From Marivita sp. (GTDB lineage Bacteria > Pseudomonadota > Alphaproteobacteria > Rhodobacterales > Rhodobacteraceae), in the NCBI RefSeq assembly GCF_017643905.1, contig NZ_JAEPMO010000006.1:1-55688 (forward strand): a stretch of 55,688 nucleotides of DNA, in the 5' to 3' direction. Position numbers and translations under genes: made by a program. The notes under the pieces are model-generated. The model saw only the letters and a program-made list of their open reading frames with translations, did not search any database and was not told the origin of the DNA. This document shows, piece by piece, positions 28,563-39,308 of this stretch. The stretch's first letter is position 1; each line of letters starts with the position of its first letter.

Positions 28563-29924
28563 ATGCACATGGTAGCGAGAACACAACTTTCCCGTTTGGG
28601 ACTATTCGACGCGAAGGTACCTCGGTATACGAGCTACCCTACGTCTCCGCATTTCAAGAATGACGTGAAACCGGGGGATTTTTCCAGTTGGATCGAAGCG
28701 ATCCCGGAAAACTCGGACATATCGCTCTATTTGCATGTGCCGTTTTGTCGCCGTCTGTGCTGGTTCTGTGCCTGTCGGACGCAAGGCACCGCAAGCGGTG
28801 AGCCGGTGACCGCCTATGTCGAGACGCTCAAGGATGAATTGTCCTTGCTGAAACGGCATCTGCCGCGCGGTGTGCGCCTGTCACGGCTGCATTGGGGTGG
28901 GGGCACCCCGACACTTTTGTCACCGGACCACATGCGCGACCTTTCTGCTGCCGTGCGCGAAGTTGCGGATTTTGCAGAAAGTTACGAATTCTCGGTCGAA
29001 ATCGACCCGAACGAGATTGATGCGGGTCGTCTGGATGCGCTGTTCGAAAGTGGAATGAACCGCGCGTCCATCGGTGTGCAGGATTTCGACCCGGAGATTC
29101 AAAAGACCATCGGTCGCGAGCAAAGCTTCGACACCACCAAACGTGCCGTCGACATGATCCGCGAACGGGGTATCCAAAGCCTGAATGCAGACATCCTTTA
29201 CGGCCTGCCGGATCAGAGCCGTTCGAAGATCGTCGATTCGGTGCAAAAGCTGCTGTCCCTGTCACCGGATCGTGTGGCGCTTTACGGGTATGCCCATGTG
29301 CCATGGATGGCCAAACGGCAGCAGATGATTCCTTCGGACGCGCTGCCGCGTCCCGACGAACGGCTCGATCTGTTCGAAACGGCGCGCAAGCTGTTCGCTT
29401 GGGATAATTACGACGAGATCGGGATCGACCACTTCGCCACTAAGGAAGACGGCCTGTCCGTCGCAGCCCGCAAAGGGACGCTCCGGCGCAATTTCCAGGG
29501 CTACACCGACGACACATCGGATGTGCTGGTCGGTTTGGGCGCGTCTTCGATTTCAAAGTTCCCGCAGGGCTACGCGCAGAACGCGCCGGCCACGTCGGCC
29601 TACACCAAGGCCATCCGGGCGCATGAATTCTCGACCGTCCGGGGCCACAGTTTTACCGAACAGGATAAGCTGCGCGCGCGGATGATCGAGATGCTGATGT
29701 GCGATTTCCGCGTCAATACGGCCGAGCTGGTTCGTGACTACGAAACCACCGCAACCGAGGTGACGGAAATGCTCCGACGGGCCAATGGCGAATTCGAAGG
29801 TCTGCTTGTTGTCGATGACACCGGGCTGTTCGTACCGCATGACGCCCGTCCGCTGACCCGGATGATCGCGCGCAGCTTTGACGCCTACGATCTGTCCTCA
29901 GCGGGCCACAGCTCGGCGATTTAA
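28563..29924 (+). CDS. hemN: oxygen-independent coproporphyrinogen III oxidase (radical SAM)
   Basis: YTSYPTSPHF, LYLHVPFCRRLCWFCACRT, LHWGGGTPTLL. Confidence 0.96.
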   Translation: MHMVARTQLSRLGLFDAKVPRYTSYPTSPHFKNDVKPGDFSSWIEAIPENSDISLYLHVPFCRRLCWFCACRTQGTASGEPVTAYVETLKDELSLLKRHLPRGVRLSRLHWGGGTPTLLSPDHMRDLSAAVREVADFAESYEFSVEIDPNEIDAGRLDALFESGMNRASIGVQDFDPEIQKTIGREQSFDTTKRAVDMIRERGIQSLNADILYGLPDQSRSKIVDSVQKLLSLSPDRVALYGYAHVPWMAKRQQMIPSDALPRPDERLDLFETARKLFAWDNYDEIGIDHFATKEDGLSVAARKGTLRRNFQGYTDDTSDVLVGLGASSISKFPQGYAQNAPATSAYTKAIRAHEFSTVRGHSFTEQDKLRARMIEMLMCDFRVNTAELVRDYETTATEVTEMLRRANGEFEGLLVVDDTGLFVPHDARPLTRMIARSFDAYDLSSAGHSSAI

Positions 29925-31513
29925 CTGGCCAGATCGAAGGCCGCGGCCATCAGTGTCTTGCTGTACTCCGTCTGCGGATTGGAAAAGATCTCTTCCGCCG
30001 TACCGTATTCCACCACATCACCGGCTTTCATCACGATGACCTTGTGGGACATCGCGCGCACGACCTTGAGGTCGTGGCTGATAAAGAGATAGGCAAGGTC
30101 GTATTTTCGCTGCAGGTCGCGCAGCAGGTTCACGATCTGCACCTGCACCGTCATGTCCAGCGCAGATGTGGGTTCGTCCAGCACCACCAGCTTGGGGCGC
30201 AGCACCATCGCCCGCGCAATTGCGATGCGCTGCCGCTGACCGCCGGAAAATTCATGCGGGTAGCGGTGCATGGTGGCCGGATCAAGCCCCACCTCGGTCA
30301 TCACCTCGGTCACCAGTTCCCGGTCCGTCCGGCCATCTGGCGACCCGTGGACGCCCAGCCCTTCGGCAATGATCTGTTCGCAGGTCATGCGCGGACTGAG
30401 GCTGCCGTAGGGATCCTGGAACACGATCTGCATATCGCTGCGCAACCGCCGCAATTCCCGTGTGGACCAGTCGCGCACATTCTGCCCGCGATAGGTGATC
30501 CCACCTTCGGACCCGATCAACCGCATGATCGCCAGCGCCAGCGTCGTCTTGCCCGACCCGGATTCGCCGACGATGCCCACGGTTTCACCAGCCCGCACGG
30601 CGATCGTCGCATCATTTACGGCCTTCACATAGCCAACAGTGCGTTTCAGAAAGCCCTGCTGGATGGGGAACCAGATCTTGAGGTTGTCCGTGCGCGCGAT
30701 TTCCTCTGCGCCTTCCTTGACCGGATTGGGTGATCCGGTGGATTCGGCACTCAGAAGCATCTGCGTATAGGGGTGCTGCGGGTTGCTGAAAATCTCGCGT
30801 GTCGGTCCGATCTCGACAATTAACCCGTCCTTCATCACGCACACCCGGTCTGCGATCTTGCGCACGATCCCAAGGTCATGGGTGATGAACAAAAGGCTCA
30901 TATCCTCGGCCTTTTTGAGGTCGGCCAGCAGATCAAGGATTTGCGCCTGAATGGTCACATCAAGCGCCGTGGTCGGCTCGTCCGCGATCAGCAATTCCGG
31001 CCCGTTCGCCAAGGCCATTGCGATCATCACACGCTGGCGCTGACCGCCGGAAAGCTGGTGGGGATACGCCCCAAGACGGCTTTCGGGGTCACGGATGCCT
31101 ACCTTGTTGAGCAGTTCGATGATCCGTGTCCGCGCCTCAGCCCCCGTCAAACCCTGATGCAGCGCCAGCGACTCGGCCAACTGCTTTTCCAGCGTATGCA
31201 GCGGGTTGAGCGAGGTCATCGGTTCTTGGAAAATGAAGCTGATGTCGTTGCCCCGGATACGGCGCAGCTGCGCATTGTCCGCGCCCACCATCTCTTCACC
31301 GTTGTAAAGCACCGACCCCGACACCCGCGCGGAATCACCCAAAAGCGACACCGTCGACAATGCCGTTACCGATTTGCCTGACCCGGATTCCCCAACCAGC
31401 GCCACGGTTTCCCCGCGCTCGATATGGAAAGACACGCCGCGCACCGCAGCCACCGTCTGTCCGTCTTGCCGGAACCCGACGCTCAGGTTCTTGACCTCAA
31501 GGATGTTCGTCAT
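29921..31513 (-). CDS. peptide ABC transporter ATP-binding protein, two ABC domains (YejF-type)
   Basis: Two Walker A ([16 protein letters not shown]), two LSGGQ/FSGGQ signatures. Confidence 0.93.
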   Translation of the reverse strand: MTNILEVKNLSVGFRQDGQTVAAVRGVSFHIERGETVALVGESGSGKSVTALSTVSLLGDSARVSGSVLYNGEEMVGADNAQLRRIRGNDISFIFQEPMTSLNPLHTLEKQLAESLALHQGLTGAEARTRIIELLNKVGIRDPESRLGAYPHQLSGGQRQRVMIAMALANGPELLIADEPTTALDVTIQAQILDLLADLKKAEDMSLLFITHDLGIVRKIADRVCVMKDGLIVEIGPTREIFSNPQHPYTQMLLSAESTGSPNPVKEGAEEIARTDNLKIWFPIQQGFLKRTVGYVKAVNDATIAVRAGETVGIVGESGSGKTTLALAIMRLIGSEGGITYRGQNVRDWSTRELRRLRSDMQIVFQDPYGSLSPRMTCEQIIAEGLGVHGSPDGRTDRELVTEVMTEVGLDPATMHRYPHEFSGGQRQRIAIARAMVLRPKLVVLDEPTSALDMTVQVQIVNLLRDLQRKYDLAYLFISHDLKVVRAMSHKVIVMKAGDVVEYGTAEEIFSNPQTEYSKTLMAAAFDLAS

Positions 31514-32700
31514 GTGAACGTCTTTCGTGGATCAAACGCGTCGCGGACGCCTTCGAAAATGAACACCAGCAGCGACAGCATCAGCGCGAAAACAAAGAAG
31601 GCGGTAAAGCCGAGCCACGGCGCTTGCAGGTTCTGCTTGGCCTGAAGGGTCAGCTCGCCAAGCGATGGCGCCGAGGACGGCAATCCGAAGCCAAGGAAGT
31701 CCAGACCTGCCAGCGTGCTGATTGTGCCCGTCACGATGAAAGGCAGCATGGTCAGTGTCGCCACCATCGCGTTGGGCAGCATGTGCCGGAACATGATCGT
31801 CGCGTTGGACACGCCCAAGGCTTTCGCGGCCCGCACATATTCCAGGTTCCGCGCCCGCAGGAATTCCGCCCGAACGACGCCCACCAAGGCGGTCCAGCCG
31901 AACAGCACTGTGAGAAACACAAGGAGCCAGAAACTTCGCCCCAAGATCGCGAATAGAATGATAATGATGTAGAGCGACGGGGTGGATGACCATATCTCGA
32001 TCACCCGCTGGAAGATCAGGTCCAGCCAGCCTCCGAAATAGCCCTGCAAAGCACCGGCCACGATGCCGACGACGCTGGCCAGAACCGTCACGATCAGCGT
32101 GAACACGATCGACAGGCGGAAGCCGTAGATCACGCGCGCCATCACATCGCGCTTGGTATCATCGGTGCCCAGCCAGTTCTGTTCGTTCGGGGGCAGGGGG
32201 GCCGCGCCGGGGCGGTCCACCGGGGTCTGATAGTCGTAGGGAATGGGCGGCCAGATCGACCAGCCCTTGTAGAAATCCCCATCCGGCACAAAACCTTCCT
32301 CAACCTGTTTGATCAGGCCTTCGGGGTCGTCAAAGCATTCCTCAAGACCACCTGTCCGAATGAGGCACTGAACCTCGGGATCGCGATACGCGGCCTCGGT
32401 CCGGAAATCGCCACCGAACTCGGTTTCGGCGTAGAAGTTGAAGATCGGGGTGTAATATTCGCCGCGATACTGCACGAGGATCGGTTTGTCGTTCGCGATG
32501 AATTCAGCAAACAGCGACATCCCGAACAGCACGCAGAAGATGATCAGCGACCAGAACGCGCGGCGATTGCGCTTGAAGTTGTTCCAACGGCGCTGGTTCA
32601 GCGGCGACAGGGCGAAACGGCTGCGCACGGGCGCGACTGGCACCGTCGGGCTTGGTTCCGTCACGATGGCGCTCTGGTTCGGCTCAGGATTGGCTGCCAT
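31510..32700 (-). CDS. ABC transporter permease (YejE-type)
   Basis: LSPLNQRRWNNFKRNRRAFWSL; BPD_transp inner-membrane pattern. Confidence 0.92.
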   Translation of the reverse strand: MAANPEPNQSAIVTEPSPTVPVAPVRSRFALSPLNQRRWNNFKRNRRAFWSLIIFCVLFGMSLFAEFIANDKPILVQYRGEYYTPIFNFYAETEFGGDFRTEAAYRDPEVQCLIRTGGLEECFDDPEGLIKQVEEGFVPDGDFYKGWSIWPPIPYDYQTPVDRPGAAPLPPNEQNWLGTDDTKRDVMARVIYGFRLSIVFTLIVTVLASVVGIVAGALQGYFGGWLDLIFQRVIEIWSSTPSLYIIIILFAILGRSFWLLVFLTVLFGWTALVGVVRAEFLRARNLEYVRAAKALGVSNATIMFRHMLPNAMVATLTMLPFIVTGTISTLAGLDFLGFGLPSSAPSLGELTLQAKQNLQAPWLGFTAFFVFALMLSLLVFIFEGVRDAFDPRKTFT

Positions 32701-32703
32701 GGG

Positions 32704-33864
32704 TCAGCCCTCCCGTCTTTCGAAGTCGATGCGTGGATCGACCAGAACATACATCAGGTCCGACAGAATGCCGACCAAGAGACCGATCAGCCCGAAGACA
32801 AAGAGTGTGCCAAAGATCACCGGATAGTCGCGCGCCACCGCCGCTTCGAACCCAAGCCGTCCCAGACCGTCCAGCGAAAAGATCGTCTCGATGATCAGCG
32901 ACCCGGAAAAGAACACGCCGATGAACACCGCCGGAAAGCCCGCGATCACGATCAGCATCGCGTTGCGGAACACGTGACCGTACAGAACCTGCCGTTCCGC
33001 AAGGCCTTTGGCCCGTGCGGTGATCACGTATTGCTTTTTGATCTCGTCCAGAAAGCTGTTCTTGGTGAGCAGAGTGAGTGTCGCAAAGGCCGAGATTGTC
33101 GAGGCCAGAACCGGCAAGGTGATGTGCCAGAAATAGTCTGCAATCTTGCCAAAGAAGGACAGGTTTTCCCAATTGTCCGAGGTCAGACCCCGGAGCGGGA
33201 AGATCTGATAATACGACCCGCCCGCAAAGAGTACGAGAAGCAGGATCGCAAACAAAAAGCCGGGGATCGCATAGGCCACGATGATCGCAGCCGAGGTGTA
33301 GGTGTCGAACGGAGTGCCATCCCTGACAGCCTTGCGAATGCCAAGCGGGATCGACACGATATAGGCGATCAGCGTCGACCAAAGGCCAAGCGAGATCGAC
33401 ACGGGCATCTTTTCCAGCACCAGTTCCATCACGCCGATGGACCGGAAATAGCTCTCTCCGAAATCAAGCCGCAGGTAGTTCCACATCATCAGGCCAAAGC
33501 GTTCGACCGCGCCGATGGCCTCTTTCTGGCAAGCGGGATCATCCAGATCGGGTTCCCCGGTAAAGCCGTCTTCGCAGACGATCCGGGCAAAACCGAATTC
33601 GATCTCAAGCGTTTCGATGAATTCCTTGGGCAGGCCACGGGCACCGATATAGTCGCTGTCGGACCCAAAGGTCTCTTCGACATTCTGGTTGCCACCGCCA
33701 TCCCCCGAGAACCCGGCGAACACATCACCTTCGCCCTGAATGCGCGCAAGCGCTTGTTCAATCGGGCCACCGGGCACGAATTGCGTCAGGGCGAAGTTGA
33801 TGACCATGATCCCGAACAAAGTCGGAATGATCAGCAACAGCCGTCGAAGAATATAGGCTCCCAA
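32704..33864 (-). CDS. microcin C/peptide ABC transporter permease (YejB-type)
   Basis: [37 protein letters not shown]. Confidence 0.93.
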   Translation of the reverse strand: MGAYILRRLLLIIPTLFGIMVINFALTQFVPGGPIEQALARIQGEGDVFAGFSGDGGGNQNVEETFGSDSDYIGARGLPKEFIETLEIEFGFARIVCEDGFTGEPDLDDPACQKEAIGAVERFGLMMWNYLRLDFGESYFRSIGVMELVLEKMPVSISLGLWSTLIAYIVSIPLGIRKAVRDGTPFDTYTSAAIIVAYAIPGFLFAILLLVLFAGGSYYQIFPLRGLTSDNWENLSFFGKIADYFWHITLPVLASTISAFATLTLLTKNSFLDEIKKQYVITARAKGLAERQVLYGHVFRNAMLIVIAGFPAVFIGVFFSGSLIIETIFSLDGLGRLGFEAAVARDYPVIFGTLFVFGLIGLLVGILSDLMYVLVDPRIDFERREG

Positions 33865-33871
33865 GGGTCTG

Positions 33872-35827
33872 TTACCTCAGCGCGCCAGCGGCCTTCAGGG
33901 CCTCGTATTTCTCTTCGTTGAACCACCAGAAGTCGAGCACGCCAATACCAAGCGGAGGCAGGTTTTCGGGGCGTTCGAAGATGTCGTAATGGGCAATCCA
34001 GTATTCCGGTACATAGCCCGCATGGGCAATCACCCGCTCGTAGCGCAGGGCGCGGTCAAGCGCCATCATCGCGATGACTTCTTCCTCGCGCGATTCCGCG
34101 TTCAGCGCCGCTTCGATAATGGCATCCACTGCCGGGCTGCGCAGCGCGGACGGGTTCCATGACGACACCTCGGCCGTTTCCGACCCGAACAACTGCTTGA
34201 GACCTGTCCCAATGGTTGAGAAGGTCTGCATGGAGGTCTGAATCAGGTCGTAATCCTTGTCGAGGAACCGCTGCTGGCCCTGTGCTGAATCGACGGCATT
34301 GGCGTTCACCTGAATACCCCAGTCGCGGAGGGTATTCACATAAGTCTCGATCGTCGCCTGCCGCGTGTCGTCCCACGTCGAGAGCACAAGGAAGTCGAGC
34401 GTCATCTGTTCGCCATTGGCATCGACCATGCGGCCCTGGTCGTCTACCGTCCAGCCTTCGTCGGCAAGGATGCGCAAGGCGGTCCGCTGGTTACGGCGGT
34501 CAGACGGATTGTCCTTGTTCGAGGTGTGCGGCATGACAACGGGCTCGGTCAGCATCTCGGGTGGCACAACGTCACCAAGCGATTGCAGGAAGGCCAGTTC
34601 CGCGCCCTCGGGGACGCCCTTGGCTTCCCATTCCTGCCCTTCGGCAAACGAGTTGCGCTGTGTTGTCAAATCGAATTCGAGCGACTCGCGCGTCCATTCA
34701 AAGTTGAAGGCAAGCGACAGCGCGTGACGCACATTTCGATTATCGACCGGCGCACGCAAGGTGTTGAAAATGATGCCGGAATTCAGCGGTGCCGTCTGGT
34801 CCGGCAACGCTTCCTTGATCACCTGTCCCTCTTGCAACGCCGGGAAGTCGTATCCTGTCGCCCAGCGTTTGCTCGATCCTTCGGATCGGAATGTATATTC
34901 CCCGGCCTTGAACCCTTCGAATTCCGCCGTCGCATCAGCGAAATATTCGATGCGGATGCGGTCGAAATTGTGCCGCCCGACATTGACCGGGTGATCCCAT
35001 CCCCAGTAATTCGGGTTCCGCTCGTAGACCACGTAGCGGTTAAATTCGTAATCGCCCACCTGGTACGGCCCCGATCCCATCGGCGACAGAACCGACGGCT
35101 CGTCCAGCCGTTCACCGGTTTCCTTGTACCATTCCTCGGACAGTACGATCATTCCGCCCACCTGGCTGATCAGGGACCGGCGCGAAATGCCATCCACGAA
35201 TTTGTAGCGCAGCGTCAGGTCATCAATGACTTCGACACCTTCGATCCGCTCGCTCACCGACCGCGAGAAGGATCGGATGCCCTGTTCGATGAACAGGTTG
35301 AATGTGAAAGCAGCATCCTGCGCCCGCAAAGGCGCCCCGTTGCGGAAAACCACGTCGTCCCGCAGGTGGAACACGCACCATTCCTTGGACTTCGGATATT
35401 CGACCTCGCGCGCGATCAGGCAGTATTGGTCGGTCAGCGAATCTGCCGGAACCGACGTGCCGAAGGCGTCGCCTGCCAAAAGCGACTCTCCCACAACATC
35501 CGAGTTTGTCTGCGGGTTGCCGCGCCAGGCCCACCGGTTGAAGCCATCGAATGTGCCGCGCGCACTGAGCGTGATCTGTCCGCCCTTCGGGGCATCGGGA
35601 TTCACGTAGTTGAAGTGTTTGAAATCCGGTGGATAGAGCAGGTCGCCGAAATAGGAATAGCCATGCGCACGGATGATCTCGTCCTCACCCCCATGGCTTG
35701 CGGCGAATGCCAACGTCCCCGAAGCGCCTGCACCTGCCGCAACGGCGCTGCCCCCCAGAAGTTTCAGCGTTTGTCGACGATCAATGTCTGCAAAGGAAGG
35801 CCGGTTGCGTCTGTTGGACATATTCAA
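33872..35827 (-). CDS. extracellular solute-binding protein (YejA-type), Tat signal
   Basis: Twin-Arg [19 protein letters not shown]; family 5 SBP pattern; downstream yejBEF genes. Confidence 0.93.
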   Translation of the reverse strand: MNMSNRRNRPSFADIDRRQTLKLLGGSAVAAGAGASGTLAFAASHGGEDEIIRAHGYSYFGDLLYPPDFKHFNYVNPDAPKGGQITLSARGTFDGFNRWAWRGNPQTNSDVVGESLLAGDAFGTSVPADSLTDQYCLIAREVEYPKSKEWCVFHLRDDVVFRNGAPLRAQDAAFTFNLFIEQGIRSFSRSVSERIEGVEVIDDLTLRYKFVDGISRRSLISQVGGMIVLSEEWYKETGERLDEPSVLSPMGSGPYQVGDYEFNRYVVYERNPNYWGWDHPVNVGRHNFDRIRIEYFADATAEFEGFKAGEYTFRSEGSSKRWATGYDFPALQEGQVIKEALPDQTAPLNSGIIFNTLRAPVDNRNVRHALSLAFNFEWTRESLEFDLTTQRNSFAEGQEWEAKGVPEGAELAFLQSLGDVVPPEMLTEPVVMPHTSNKDNPSDRRNQRTALRILADEGWTVDDQGRMVDANGEQMTLDFLVLSTWDDTRQATIETYVNTLRDWGIQVNANAVDSAQGQQRFLDKDYDLIQTSMQTFSTIGTGLKQLFGSETAEVSSWNPSALRSPAVDAIIEAALNAESREEEVIAMMALDRALRYERVIAHAGYVPEYWIAHYDIFERPENLPPLGIGVLDFWWFNEEKYEALKAAGALR

Positions 35828-35944
35828 GTCTCCATTGCTCGTGCGTGCGTTTCTGCGCTCTTATGTAAGCTAAAGAACGAATTTGCCCACATTCAAGGTG
35901 AGAATGCGCGACCCCGGCCCAAATGCCGATCAAAAAACGTGATT

Positions 35945-35980
35945 GTGAAAAAGAAAAGCCGCCGCCCAGCGGGCAGCGGC
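35945..35980 (-). terminator. Rho-independent terminator of the cytochrome c gene
   Basis: Minus strand GCCGCTGCCC-GCT-GGGCGGCGGC-TTTTCTTTTTC. Confidence 0.85.
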
Positions 35981-36006
35981 CAAATTTCGCAACGCGATGC
36001 GTCGAA

Positions 36007-36522
36007 TTATTCAGAGAACGTCGCGAGGTAGGCGATCAGGTCCTGACGCTCATCGGACTTGCTCAGACCGGCAAAGCCCATCGACGTGCCGGGAGCCCAG
36101 CCGCGCGGGTTTTCGAGGAAGTAGTACAGGTTCTCGGGTGTCCACACATCGGCCACTTCGCTCAGAGCGCCGGAGTAGTTGAAGCCCTGCGCGGCACCTA
36201 CATCACGACCAACGACGTTGAAAAGGTACGGACCAGCCGCGTTCTCGCCTTTTTCCAGCTTGTGGCAGGCACGGCACTTGCCGAACACGCGCTCACCTTT
36301 TGCGGCATCCGCTGTCTCGAGCATGGTCTCGAAATTGACGGCTGCGACCTCTTCTGCCGGCGCATCGTCTTCGTTTGTTTCGATGACATAGACCGCAACC
36401 TCTTCACCATGGGCACCGCCCACGTGATACAGGGTTTCAGCAGCCCATTTGCCCAGAAGGAAGATCAGAAGCGCGCCACAAAAGCTGCCGACGATCTTGG
36501 TGAAGGTCATTGTATCCAACAT
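36007..36522 (-). CDS. membrane-anchored c-type cytochrome (cytochrome c552/cy type)
   Basis: N-terminal TM anchor, GKCRACHKLEKGENAAGPYLFNVVGR, class I cytochrome c. Confidence 0.92.
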   Translation of the reverse strand: MLDTMTFTKIVGSFCGALLIFLLGKWAAETLYHVGGAHGEEVAVYVIETNEDDAPAEEVAAVNFETMLETADAAKGERVFGKCRACHKLEKGENAAGPYLFNVVGRDVGAAQGFNYSGALSEVADVWTPENLYYFLENPRGWAPGTSMGFAGLSKSDERQDLIAYLATFSE

Positions 36523-36646
36523 TGTGTGCGTACCCGTCCGCTAGTGTTTCTTGCGTATCGCGCGGGTATCTATTGCTTCCCCTTCAGCAAGGCAAGGTGT
36601 AGAAGCCGCGACCAAACGCCCGGTGGGCCAGATTTTCGGAGTCCGC

Positions 36647-37480
36647 ATGACCAATGCCATCGCTTTCCAGGGGGAACTGGGCGCCTATTCGCACGAAGCC
36701 TGCCGATACAAACGCCCCGACATGGAGCCGCTGCCGTGCCGCACCTTTGAAGATGTGATCTCGGCGGTGCAGACGGGCCAAGCGGATCTGGCGATGCTAC
36801 CCGTGGAAAACACGATTTATGGTCGGGTCGCTGACATCCACCGTCTTTTGCCGAAGAGCGGACTCAAGATCGTCGATGAAGCCTTCGTGCGCGTGCACAT
36901 CAACCTCCTCGGTGTGCCGGGCGCAAAACTCGAAGACGTGACCGAGGCGCATTCCCATCTGGTGCTTCTGCCGCAATGCGCGACCTTCCTGACCCAGCAC
37001 AACATCCAGGGGCGCGTGAACGCCGACAACGCCCGCGCCGCGCGTGAAATCTCGGAACGTGGCGACAAACACGCCGCCGCCTTGGCCAGCGAACTCGCGG
37101 CCGAGATCTACGGCCTCGACATCCTCGCGCGCCACATCGAGGACACTGACAGCAACACGACCCGCTTTCTGCTGATGGGGCGTGGCGGCGACACGTCCCG
37201 CCGGGGTGATCACGGCATGATGACCACATTCGTCTTTCAGGTCCGCAACATCCCCGCTGCTTTGTACAAAGCGATGGGTGGCTTTGCGACCAATGGCGTG
37301 AACATGACCAAGCTTGAATCCTACATGGTCGACGGATCGTTCACGGCCACCCAGTTCTACGCCGACATCGAAGGCCACCCGGACGATCCCGAAGTGGCCC
37401 GCGCGCTCGAGGAATTGGACTACTTCACAGATATGCTGAACATACTGGGGACCTATCCGCGCGACTCGCGCAGGGATTGA
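36647..37480 (+). CDS. pheA: prephenate dehydratase with ACT domain
   Basis: IAFQGELGAYSHEAC, PVENTIYGRV, NDTTRFLL-like SNTTRFLLMG, ACT ESYMVDGSF. Confidence 0.93.
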   Translation: MTNAIAFQGELGAYSHEACRYKRPDMEPLPCRTFEDVISAVQTGQADLAMLPVENTIYGRVADIHRLLPKSGLKIVDEAFVRVHINLLGVPGAKLEDVTEAHSHLVLLPQCATFLTQHNIQGRVNADNARAAREISERGDKHAAALASELAAEIYGLDILARHIEDTDSNTTRFLLMGRGGDTSRRGDHGMMTTFVFQVRNIPAALYKAMGGFATNGVNMTKLESYMVDGSFTATQFYADIEGHPDDPEVARALEELDYFTDMLNILGTYPRDSRRD

Positions 37481-37500
37481 TCCGAACAGTTTTGGTCTTG

Positions 37501-38358
37501 TCACTCTGCCTTGGCGCGGGTTTCCCTATGCCAGACGTAAAGCCCGGCAGCCGCGATCACCAGACTGCCGACAACCGTCCAAAAGTCTGGAATCTCTGAG
37601 AAAAAGATCACGCCCCAGAACGCCGCAAAGGCCAGCCCGATGTACGAATATGGCGCCAGCATCGCGGCCTCGCCTTTGGTAAACGCCCGGATCAGCGCAA
37701 GCTGTCCCGTTGTGCCTGCAATGGCCACGATCACCATCAGCCCGACATCCGCAGCACTTGGCGTCTGCCATTGAAACGGCACCAGAATGCTCAGCAACAC
37801 CGTGCCCACGAACCCGGTGTAGAACAGCGATGTCCAAACATCCTCATCCGCACCGACCCGCCGGGTGAGCAGCGCATAGGCCGAATAGCAAACGGCTGCA
37901 CCCAGCGGGAAAAGCGCGGCCGCACTGAACACGTCGGTGCCCGGTCGAATGATGATCAGCGCGCCGATCATTGCGGCAACGATCCCGCCAATCCGACGGA
38001 CACCCAGCTTTTCCCCCAGAAAAATCGCAGCCCCTAGCGTGATCAGCATCGGATTGGTCGACATCAAGGCCGCTGCATCCGACAGCGGGATCAGGCTCAG
38101 ACCTGTAAAGAAACAAGCCGTGGCGCTCATCAGCAGAAGGGATCGAAAGAATTGGAAACCGGGGTATTTTGTGCGCACCACGGTTTCGAGCCTCGGCAGG
38201 ACCAGCACGAACACCAATAGCATCTGCCCGGCATAACGCGCCCAAAGTGTCGGAAGAACCCCGACATTCGGAGCCAAGGCTTTGACCGTCGCGTCCATGA
38301 TCGAAAAGCAGAAGATCGCTGCGATCATCAGAAGGATGGCACGGTTCTGTTCTATCAT
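37501..38358 (-). CDS. DMT/EamA family transporter
   Basis: Ten-TM EamA repeat pattern. Confidence 0.9.
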   Translation of the reverse strand: MIEQNRAILLMIAAIFCFSIMDATVKALAPNVGVLPTLWARYAGQMLLVFVLVLPRLETVVRTKYPGFQFFRSLLLMSATACFFTGLSLIPLSDAAALMSTNPMLITLGAAIFLGEKLGVRRIGGIVAAMIGALIIIRPGTDVFSAAALFPLGAAVCYSAYALLTRRVGADEDVWTSLFYTGFVGTVLLSILVPFQWQTPSAADVGLMVIVAIAGTTGQLALIRAFTKGEAAMLAPYSYIGLAFAAFWGVIFFSEIPDFWTVVGSLVIAAAGLYVWHRETRAKAE

Positions 38359-38591
38359 GCTGCGCTTTTTCTTGAGCCGAAGTCAGGTGCAACCCAGTGC
38401 GCCTGTTCGGAGTGCGGGATAACCTTCGGACTAGCACACTCAGGGTGACACACAAGCACGGTGCGCGAACAGGGGCTGTGCAGGTCTGGTGTTTACCACT
38501 CCTTAAGGGTTTGCAAAGTTAGGTCCGCTTCGGACCCATTGTTTCGCGCGCGGAACGTTTTGGCCTGAAAACGGGCGGAACCCAAAGCGTA

Positions 38592-38612
38592 GGGTGCGTG
38601 CTCGCACGCACC
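38592..38612. repeat. perfect palindromic hairpin, REP-like candidate
   Basis: GGTGCGTGC-TC-GCACGCACC between a DMT transporter and ogt. Confidence 0.4.
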
Positions 38613-38616
38613 GCCC

Positions 38617-39075
38617 TCAAATCAACAACCCCGCTGCGCCCTCATGTTTGAGCAGCCAAATCTTGGTTTCGACCCCACCATCACCGGAATAGCCCCCAAG
38701 GCCAGTGGCCCCCAGCACCCGATGACAGGGAACAAGGATGGGGATCGGATTGCCCCCACAGGCCTGCCCGATCGCCTGCGCCGGAACACCAAGCTGTCCC
38801 GCAAGATCGCCATATGTGCGCGTTTCGCCAACGGGGATCGCTGACATCGCGGCGCAGACACTGCGTTGAAACTCCGAACCGGTCAAATGGATCGGAACGG
38901 TGAAGTCCTGCCGTTCCCCGCTGAAATACTCTGAGAGTTGCGCCGCAGCCTGCACCAGAACAGGTGTCCCATCCCGCCGACCGTCCCGCCCTTCCAGTGC
39001 GGTGATCCCAACCGCATCTGCGATCAGCGTCAGTGGGCCAAGTGGAGACTCCAAGGCCTGCTCAATCCGGCTCAT
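38617..39075 (-). CDS. ogt: methylated-DNA-[protein]-cysteine S-methyltransferase
   Basis: GGNPIPILVPCHRVLGATGLGGYSGDGGVETKIWLLKHEGA. Confidence 0.95.
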   Translation of the reverse strand: MSRIEQALESPLGPLTLIADAVGITALEGRDGRRDGTPVLVQAAAQLSEYFSGERQDFTVPIHLTGSEFQRSVCAAMSAIPVGETRTYGDLAGQLGVPAQAIGQACGGNPIPILVPCHRVLGATGLGGYSGDGGVETKIWLLKHEGAAGLLI

Positions 39076-39308
39076 CCCGGCAAACCCAACCGGATCGGCC
39101 CCTTTGCCGTCACGGGATCGACAGTCACGCTCTTCTGGGTCGCTACTAATTCAAGCTGAGCCGCCACGCGCCGCACTTCTGGCATCAAGGGACGCCAGTC
39201 GTCTGACAGCCGCCGCGCGGCCTCGGACGGGCAAAAGGTTTTCCCGACCCCACGCTGGTGCGCGAGGTCGAGCAGGACGTCCGCGATGGCGTTATCCGAG
39301 GGCGTCAT
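39072..39308 (-). CDS. DUF3253 domain protein
   Basis: KTFCPSEAARRLSDDWRPLMPEVRRVAAQLE; overlaps ogt start and ileS end. Confidence 0.8.
   Translation of the reverse strand: MTPSDNAIADVLLDLAHQRGVGKTFCPSEAARRLSDDWRPLMPEVRRVAAQLELVATQKSVTVDPVTAKGPIRLGLPG

Noticed and set aside
34526-36031. 501-aa + strand ORF opposite the YejA-type gene
   Set aside because: Antisense to a clear solute-binding protein; composition typical of GC-rich codon shadow; no domain
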